From IMG/VR virus record IMGVR_UViG_3300032291_002545, positions 1 to 26,527 of that record: DNA of 26,527 bases; one strand, written 5' to 3'. The notes beneath the pieces were generated by a model. The model made no database searches. It worked only from the letters and a program-made list of their open reading frames with translations, and was not told the origin of the DNA. A program made the translations under genes and the position numbers. The first letter of the stretch is position 1. The number at the start of each line of letters is the position of its first letter. The stretch is from a virus. Shown here one piece after another: positions 22,301 through 26,527 of the stretch.

Positions 22301-23079
22301 CAATTTATAACGCATCGTCTCCATATCTTTATTTAACCAAGACAAGCGGAATTCAGTTAAAAGGAAAATATGACCCACTTGTAAATAGGGGTCTCATGAT
22401 ACCAATTAACTCAAGCAGAGCAGAAGGCTTTAAGGTTATTGCAATGCAACTTGCAATTAGGTTTGATGGAGACTATTTTCCATATGCACCAACAGAAATT
22501 TTTGAAATAGAGAGTAAGGGATCTTATATTAAATTTTATCTCGTTGCCTGTGATCCAAGCGGAAGACGAGCAAAAATCTATGGAATTGATTCAAAGACTG
22601 GCCTTGTGCAGGACGGGATAGGATTTTATTGGAATGGCAAGATTGTAAAAGAGCCAGTCGTTACTCTTCAAGACTGGGGATTCTTGGGCATTAGTTTTGC
22701 AGATAGCCTAGATTTTTCATATTTCGAGGGAGCAATCAGACTAACTGGCCCACTGCTATTCAACAATATATCTTTCTATCAGTCAACAAACCTTCAAGAG
22801 GTTCAGAACATATCTGAAAGACCTTGGTTTAGGGTCAAGGTTCTAAATTCTACTGATTTAGATTGGAAATTCTGGAATGTTGGGTCATTTAACTGGAATA
22901 AGGTGCTAGTTTTGTCAGAAACAAGTTATTATGGTGTAAATCCATCTGAAGTCTATAAGAGTTATACGGGAACCAATAAGATTATAGTAGATGATGAAAA
23001 GGTTTTAAGGTTTGGAAGTTATAAGTATACAGCCTACAATGAGGTTGGATGGAACCAAATAGTTGTTGATCCAGTTTAA
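19342..23079 (+). CDS. Large multi-domain tail protein with LamG/concanavalin-like domains
   Basis: This is a 1245-residue protein. The start NLYAEKVFAEHPIGLWALDD resembles the opening of LamG/concanavalin-type domains. Further lectin-like jelly-roll segments can be seen around residues 225-425 (YTLETWIRINS...LKVGKDNASILINGEEV), about 510-670 (FEVGVN...FSDLRMFVGG...FDGKIYNIGFS) and near 1040-1210. The order of strands and the Trp/Tyr-rich, Cys-poor composition fit a virion tail-tip or minor tail protein that binds carbohydrate. It lies right before the head genes. Catalytic residues are not visible, so binding rather than cleavage is the better guess. It is probably leaderless. Domain limits are rough. 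Confidence 0.65.
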   Translation: MSTPSNLYAEKVFAEHPIGLWALDDNVDYISLISEESRDLSLWKVYGGTASRYSESVGEPFIDSYVGKITADRILAKTGTITAVSPKIVNVKELNSYLRTFSVGGYFYSESSYISGFSIGYQYIDQTSSTVITHVKDFDTVINNNWVFISETFDAPPDDTDIRIVFKINFVGDEDQDHSFRVNGITFGQWSEEFSSTSLGISATNIPSTISIAPQKGIVAKCYGLQEFNGYYIVSENMLKAKNSGIPLVYGTPGHTTLYANNGLPSLIVPGSGMLNKTGQYKQYTLETWIRINSYTNETKRIIGPIGSSDGIYVDGPAIGLKIGNEYSTNYVGEWTRPMLLHLKVGKDNASILINGEEVVSIPYSQELAELPSQFLNGKDQDWIGFYAYEDVSPIDIDCVGIYPYLVASQVAKRRYVFGQGVEIPENINTSYSGTSVSIDYSFADYTANYSYPKTGSWNQGFSDNMSTTNKSLAVISHPLPEIILSSKTPSELFQDNKFANRIEDQSNFFYDTKDYFSFRPNSSWSSVSGYLFFENFDILKTPISAFYGCFQLKNNATTPQILFKIEKENTSNYFKIQVENNILKYIISVNGRSETLYSSEVLNQSEFFEVGVNIPRFVEVFGNPVSDFFGSFSDLRMFVGGDKNNLEQFDGKIYNIGFSTKYNFQKIKNLFNEIGVPKLNEDLFFAYQTNQLIDIDAGIDTTSLPPYGALTDTSPGAVSGGGVILLEEDFLVEHIATYTLVPDILFDRYTLAVASNAYWEDNIPLTYFAESVFDKRGDQYFDLDFIQFNINYPIPTKTIAIETDPVDWTYADLANEYGVPIQRTYESLDNYLFTGYNDYEDLKNKISKDYRYDTDGSLAKTYVTFQYTELGANATSSYFTKVERPSRNGVLIPGTDWMTTKYEVVDNMIIYPPSGVDFNDLSIVTHIDVNVKNSQVNNISIKNMSYASQALNESDASPIGTRFGTPIYPYTKTGIYYNFKKNNPFSIYNASSPYLYLTKTSGIQLKGKYDPLVNRGLMIPINSSRAEGFKVIAMQLAIRFDGDYFPYAPTEIFEIESKGSYIKFYLVACDPSGRRAKIYGIDSKTGLVQDGIGFYWNGKIVKEPVVTLQDWGFLGISFADSLDFSYFEGAIRLTGPLLFNNISFYQSTNLQEVQNISERPWFRVKVLNSTDLDWKFWNVGSFNWNKVLVLSETSYYGVNPSEVYKSYTGTNKIIVDDEKVLRFGSYKYTAYNEVGWNQIVVDPV

Positions 23080-23081
23080 TA

Positions 23082-23090
23082 TGGTATACT
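23082..23090 (+). promoter_or_regulatory. Extended -10 promoter TGGTATACT
   Basis: TGG at 23082-23084 and TATACT at 23085-23090, ending 7 bases before ATG 23098. TTGTTG at 23063-23068 (16-base spacer) is a weak -35. No ribosome site, so the transcript is probably leaderless and starts the head operon. Confidence 0.6.
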
Positions 23091-23097
23091 TGTAGTT

Positions 23098-23484
23098 ATG
23101 GATTCTCTAATAGACCCAAAAACTGGTCAACCAATTGTAAAAAATGTAAGACGCCAAGTAATTGAAAAGAATTACGACTGGGGTCTTTATGTATATAAAA
23201 AAGCAAATGGTAAGTGGTTTACAGATGGCAATGGATCAGTTCTTAATATTCCTTCAGATAAGAATGACATATCTAGAATGGCAGAACTAAAAAAGACTGC
23301 AATGCATTATGGAGATCCAGGAGATGGTACATGCGTATTTGTTCCAGGACTTACAAGAGTAAGCGAAGAAGAATACTCAGAGCAGGTTGATAGACTTAAG
23401 GCTGGACTCATTCCATCCCTAAACGACCTTGGTGCTGTTCAAGCAGCAAAAGACACAATTGCCAAGTATGGAGACGAGGATTAA
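23098..23484 (+). CDS. Small protein preceding the portal (unknown)
   Basis: This is a 128-residue soluble protein with no signal or membrane segment. Its start MDSLIDPKTGQPIVKNVRRQ, a central YVYKKANGKWFTDGNGSVLNIPSD and a GDPGDGTCVFVPGL segment are not a family I can name. It lies two bases ahead of the portal gene and shares its promoter, so a head- or packaging-related role is likely. The order small protein, portal, protease is seen in many phages. The start follows the -10 by seven bases with no ribosome site. Confidence 0.65.
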   Translation: MDSLIDPKTGQPIVKNVRRQVIEKNYDWGLYVYKKANGKWFTDGNGSVLNIPSDKNDISRMAELKKTAMHYGDPGDGTCVFVPGLTRVSEEEYSEQVDRLKAGLIPSLNDLGAVQAAKDTIAKYGDED

Positions 23485-23486
23485 TC

Positions 23487-25082
23487 ATGCAAGACAATGA
23501 ATACGAAATCGGCGCAAGAATTGATGAAGCAGCAAAGAAAGACGACACATTTTCAAAATCAGACCCATTCAATGGCAACTGGGAAACATTAAAAACTTTA
23601 GATGGACTAGACGCAAATTTTAAAAGACGTACAAACAGAATGTCAACCAAAATGGTTGAGCCAACAACACAATATACAACTGCAGCCCTTGCTGGAAAAA
23701 GCGGTATTGATGGAGCACAATCAAAAGAAATAAACCCAGGACTAGTATATGTAAATGGCTACGGAATGTTCGATGTTATTACACCACCATGGAATCTTTA
23801 TGAATTAGCAAACTACTATGACACATCATTTGCAAACCATGCAGCAATTGATGCCAAGGTGGAAAACATTGTAGGCCTTGGTTATGAGTTTAAGGTTTCT
23901 CCAAGAACAATGATGAGACTTGAAGCATCAGAGGACAACAGCGCAACTCAAAAGGCAAGAAAAAGAATTGAAAGAGCAAAGATTGAAATGCGTGATTGGT
24001 TAGAATCTCTTAATGATGATGATTCTTTTACAGCCACAATGGAAAAAGTTTATACAGATCTTCAGTCAACAGGAAATGGTTATCTAGAAATTGGTAGAAC
24101 AACTCGTGGAGAGATTGGATACGTTGGACATATACCAGCAACAACAATGCGAGTAAGAAGACTAAAAGACGGCTATGTTCAAATTATTGGAAACAAGATT
24201 GTCTACTTCCGTAACTTTGGGGCAAAAAATCAAAACCCATTAACCACAGATGCAAGACCAAATGAAATAATTCATTTTAAGCAGTACTCACCTCTAAACA
24301 CATTCTACGGAGTGCCAGACATTATGTCGGCCATAAACTCACTACATGGAGACTCTCTTGCTTCACAATACAACATTGACTATTTTGCAAATAAAGCAGT
24401 TCCACGATACGTTGTAACATTAAAGGGTGCGAAACTTTCTGGAGATGCAGAAGACAAGATGTTTAGATTCTTGCAAACAAGTCTCAGGGGGCAATCGCAT
24501 AGAACGCTATATATTCCACTTCCAGGTGATAGCGAAAATAACAAGGTTGAATTTAAAATGGAGCCCATCGAAGACGGTATACAGGACGGCTCATTTAAAG
24601 AGTATCGTAAACAAAACCGTGATGATATCCTGGTAGCACACCAAGTGCCACTGTCTAAACTTGGAGGTGGCGATTCTGGATCTATTGCAGCAGCACTTGC
24701 ACAGGATCGCACCTTTAAGGAACAAGTTGCAAGACCAGCACAGAGACAACTTGAAAAGATGATCAATAAAATAATTCGTGAAAAGACAGACATAATTGAG
24801 TTTGTGTTTAACGAGTTAACACTAACAGATGAGATTGCTCAATCTCAGATTCTTGAAAGATATGTTAAGAATCAAATCATGACCCCTAACGAGGCAAGAG
24901 TTGTCTTGGACATGCCACAGCGAGATGGTGGGGATGAGGTCTTAGACCTTAAGCCAACCACTGCAGCAGAGGCAACTACAACAAGGGCAAGAGATGCAGA
25001 AAGAACAAACAGTAATTCGGACAGTACTTCAACCGTATCGGGAAGAAACCCAAAGGGCGAAGGAAGAAAGTTTGACGAATAG
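23487..25082 (+). CDS. Phage portal protein
   Basis: This 531-residue protein has the features of the portal family. These include an early WNLYELANYYDTSFANHAAIDAKVENIVGLGYEF segment, the clip/stem-like YTDLQSTGNGYLEIGRTTRGEIGYVGHIPATTMRV, a DARPNEIIHFKQYSPLNTFYGVPDIMSA segment, and FANKAVPRYVVTLKG. It forms the dodecameric ring at the capsid vertex through which DNA is packaged. The C-terminal tail is Ser/Thr-rich and low in complexity. It starts two bases after the preceding stop, so it is coupled. The gene order to the prohead protease is canonical. No sign of truncation. Confidence 0.9.
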   Translation: MQDNEYEIGARIDEAAKKDDTFSKSDPFNGNWETLKTLDGLDANFKRRTNRMSTKMVEPTTQYTTAALAGKSGIDGAQSKEINPGLVYVNGYGMFDVITPPWNLYELANYYDTSFANHAAIDAKVENIVGLGYEFKVSPRTMMRLEASEDNSATQKARKRIERAKIEMRDWLESLNDDDSFTATMEKVYTDLQSTGNGYLEIGRTTRGEIGYVGHIPATTMRVRRLKDGYVQIIGNKIVYFRNFGAKNQNPLTTDARPNEIIHFKQYSPLNTFYGVPDIMSAINSLHGDSLASQYNIDYFANKAVPRYVVTLKGAKLSGDAEDKMFRFLQTSLRGQSHRTLYIPLPGDSENNKVEFKMEPIEDGIQDGSFKEYRKQNRDDILVAHQVPLSKLGGGDSGSIAAALAQDRTFKEQVARPAQRQLEKMINKIIREKTDIIEFVFNELTLTDEIAQSQILERYVKNQIMTPNEARVVLDMPQRDGGDEVLDLKPTTAAEATTTRARDAERTNSNSDSTSTVSGRNPKGEGRKFDE

Positions 25083-25097
25083 TCCAATTTGTCCACA

Positions 25098-25129
25098 TTG
25101 TGATATAGTTGTAAAAAGGGGTATATAAT
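25098..25129 (+). promoter_or_regulatory. Possible promoter with TATAAT before the protease
   Basis: TATAAT at 25124-25129 with a weak, badly spaced TTGTGA (25098-25103). The -10 ends three bases before ATG 25133 but six bases before an in-frame GTG at 25136, the spacing seen for the other leaderless genes. A GGGG run at 25118-25121 could instead act as a weak ribosome site for the ATG. Confidence 0.45.
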
Positions 25130-25132
25130 ATA

Positions 25133-26470
25133 ATGGTGAGCAATATATCTAAGGCCCATTGGAATTCAGATGGGGAAAATCTTCGTCTTTCGATGCCTTT
25201 TAATAAGGTGGACAAAGAGCGTCGTGTCGTTTCAGGATTTGCATCGCTAGATAACCTTGACAAGCAGATGGACATTGTTACATCTGAAGCATCAATGAAT
25301 GCGTTTGCAAAGTTTCGTGGAAATATTAGAGAAATGCATCAGCCACTTGCAGTTGGCAAGATGATTAATTTTAAAGAAGATAAGTATTTTGATCCAGAAA
25401 GTAAGAAGTTTTATAAGGGAGTGTTTGTGTCAGCATATGTTTCAAAAGGTGCACAAGACACATGGGAAAAAGTTCTTGATGGGACACTAACTGGTTTTTC
25501 TATTGGTGGAAGGATGAACAAGTGGGATGACGGTTATGATGAGAAGTCAGACTCACAGATTAGAATTATTAAGGATTATGATTTGGTTGAGTTGAGTCTT
25601 GTAGACTCCCCAGCAAATCAATTTGCAAATATTGTATCAGTTGAAAAGGTTGATGGAGTCGACATTATTAAGGGCGACGCAACAATACTAGAAAATGTTT
25701 TTTATGATAAAGAAAATGGAATTGTTATTTCATCTGAAAACGAGTCAGAACTTAGCCCCGTTACTGGAGAGCAGATGGAAAATATAGGGTTCGTTGAAAA
25801 AACGGATGATGAAAAAACAACAATGATAAAATTCTTAGTTGATAGTGCTAAAGGCATTAATACTTCTAAGATTAACAAGGAGGTACAACCTATGACAAAA
25901 TCAAAAACACAAGTTGAAAAGACAGACGTAATTGAAGATGTTGTGGTCGCTCCAGAGGCAGATGCCGTGGTTGAAGAAGTTACAGAAGAAGTTGCAAAGG
26001 CAGAAGAGACTGAAACAGCAGATGTTGTTAAGTCAGACGAAGTCCCAGCAGTAGAGACAGTTGAAGCACCAGTTGCAGAAACAGTTGAAGAAGTAACAGA
26101 CGCAGACGCTAATGTATCTAAGTCAGATGATGTAGTTGTTGAAGCAATTACTGAAATCAAGAATAATCTAACATCAGCCTTTAGCGATCTATTGTCAACA
26201 GTAAAATCTTTGCAAGCAGAAGTAGAACTTCTTAAGTCTTCAAAGGTAGATGTTGACACAGTAAAGGATTCATTTGCAGCAGTTGCAAAAGATATTGCAG
26301 CAGTATCAAATGAGTTTAATGAATTTGGAAAACGAGTAGACGCTGTGGAAGCAGACACCGCATTCCGAAAGTCTGGAGATATCGGCGATATCTTCCAGTC
26401 TCAACCTGAAATGGTTGAAAAATCCCTATGGGGCGGTAGTTTCCTCAAAACAGCCGATCTATTCAAATGA
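25133..26470 (+). CDS. Prohead protease (S78-like) fused to scaffold-like region
   Basis: This is a 445-residue protein. Residues about 20-165 match the S78/HK97-type prohead protease: ERRVVSGFASLDNLDKQMDIV, IREMHQPLAVG (catalytic His69), LTGFSIGG (nucleophile Ser123) and DLVELSLVDSPANQ (with the acidic partner near E153). It matures the capsid by cutting scaffold and capsid subunits. The rest is highly acidic and coiled-coil (EEVTEEVAKAEETETADVV; SLQAEVELLKSS), like a scaffold. An in-frame ATG at 25892 has a perfect AAGGAGG site and would produce this part alone. The start may be ATG 25133 or GTG 25136. The major capsid gene should follow downstream. Confidence 0.85.
   Translation: MVSNISKAHWNSDGENLRLSMPFNKVDKERRVVSGFASLDNLDKQMDIVTSEASMNAFAKFRGNIREMHQPLAVGKMINFKEDKYFDPESKKFYKGVFVSAYVSKGAQDTWEKVLDGTLTGFSIGGRMNKWDDGYDEKSDSQIRIIKDYDLVELSLVDSPANQFANIVSVEKVDGVDIIKGDATILENVFYDKENGIVISSENESELSPVTGEQMENIGFVEKTDDEKTTMIKFLVDSAKGINTSKINKEVQPMTKSKTQVEKTDVIEDVVVAPEADAVVEEVTEEVAKAEETETADVVKSDEVPAVETVEAPVAETVEEVTDADANVSKSDDVVVEAITEIKNNLTSAFSDLLSTVKSLQAEVELLKSSKVDVDTVKDSFAAVAKDIAAVSNEFNEFGKRVDAVEADTAFRKSGDIGDIFQSQPEMVEKSLWGGSFLKTADLFK
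25877..25883 (+). promoter_or_regulatory. Internal Shine-Dalgarno AAGGAGG inside the protease gene
   Basis: AAGGAGG (25877-25883), which in the protease frame encodes part of Asn-Lys-Glu-Val, lies eight bases before an in-frame ATG at 25892. Strength and spacing are ideal, and stronger than the site in front of the full gene. Confidence 0.7.
25892..26470 (+). CDS. Nested scaffold protein from internal start
   Basis: This 192-residue product starts at ATG 25892 in the protease frame and is therefore the C-terminal part of the protease gene made on its own. It is dominated by Glu/Asp/Val/Ala repeats and an amphipathic segment (EIKNNLTSAFSDLLSTVKSLQAEVELLKSS), the usual makeup of an assembly scaffold. 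The layout parallels lambda C/Nu3, in which a scaffold is translated from inside the protease gene in the same frame. The full-length protein would target the protease to the scaffold. Evidence is the strong internal ribosome site; whether both products are made is not shown. Confidence 0.6.
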   Translation: MTKSKTQVEKTDVIEDVVVAPEADAVVEEVTEEVAKAEETETADVVKSDEVPAVETVEAPVAETVEEVTDADANVSKSDDVVVEAITEIKNNLTSAFSDLLSTVKSLQAEVELLKSSKVDVDTVKDSFAAVAKDIAAVSNEFNEFGKRVDAVEADTAFRKSGDIGDIFQSQPEMVEKSLWGGSFLKTADLFK

Positions 26471-26493
26471 ACAAATCACTAGGAGGTGACAAT

Positions 26494-26527
26494 ATGTCAG
26501 AAGAAATAATCAAAAACCAGCCAGGCG
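26494..26527 (+). CDS. Start of the next head gene (probable major capsid), 3' partial
   Basis: ATG at 26494 is preceded by AGGAGGTGA (26481-26489), the strongest ribosome site in the window. The frame reads MSEEIIKNQPG and runs off the right edge. From its place straight after the protease/scaffold, the major capsid protein is the usual occupant, and a strong ribosome site fits a protein made in large amounts. Only 11 residues are visible, so identity rests on context. Confidence 0.5.
   Translation, partial: MSEEIIKNQPG

Overview
The window is a stretch of an AT-rich tailed-phage genome (Caudoviricetes), probably from an uncultured virus. The evidence is a portal protein, an S78-type prohead protease with a C-terminal scaffold-like region, the first codons of the next head gene, and a long run of tail-fibre and tail-tip proteins. 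Host identity cannot be read directly. Strong AGGAGG-type ribosome sites, many apparently leaderless genes behind extended -10 promoters and a B12-dependent ribonucleotide reductase would fit an actinobacterial host, but that is a weak inference. Every gene is on the + strand except one secreted lysozyme-like gene. No terminase, major capsid body, tape measure, integrase, tRNA or CRISPR array is visible, and no gene-free stretch exceeds 300 bases.

Region 1 (1-6286) holds the end of a proline-rich, cysteine-rich, fibronectin-like surface protein. It is followed by a tight enzyme cassette: P-loop sulfotransferase, two small proteins (one zinc-ribbon-like), a 2-oxoglutarate/Fe(II) oxygenase resembling prolyl hydroxylases, an O-fucosyltransferase-like glycosyltransferase, a 25-residue basic peptide, an SGNH-type esterase and a GDP-mannose 3,5-epimerase homologue. 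These look like enzymes for building and attaching a modified, possibly sulfated, L-sugar glycan. The obvious nearby acceptor is the proline-rich protein. Region 2 (6308-6871, - strand) is the exported lysozyme-like protein with its own promoter and terminator.

Region 3 (6975-15507) is a tail/adsorption module. It has small baseplate- or fibre-like proteins, a 660-residue fibre, two fibres that both begin with an Mtd-type N-terminal domain, and a 496-residue protein made of Fn3 domains, a proline-rich linker, the same Cys-rich module seen in region 1, 18 tandem Phe-Gly-Ala units and a C-terminal Hint (intein/Hedgehog-type) autoprocessing domain. Region 4 (15513-17192) has a GNAT-like protein and two unassigned proteins. 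Region 5 (17283-19316) is adenosylcobalamin-dependent ribonucleotide reductase, with all five catalytic cysteines in place. Region 6 (19342-26527) has a giant multi-LamG tail protein and the start of the head module: a 128-residue protein, portal, protease/scaffold, and the first codons of the next gene.

Two regulatory themes run through the window. Many genes are preceded by a TGnTATAAT-type element that ends 6-9 bases before the start codon with no ribosome site, implying leaderless mRNAs. The two Mtd-type fibre genes instead carry a short 5' leader with a hairpin whose core GCAGCCC is identical while the flanking stems differ but still pair. The Hint-terminated fibre, the hydroxylase/glycosyltransferase/sulfotransferase cassette beside a proline-rich protein, and the leader hairpins are the most unusual parts.
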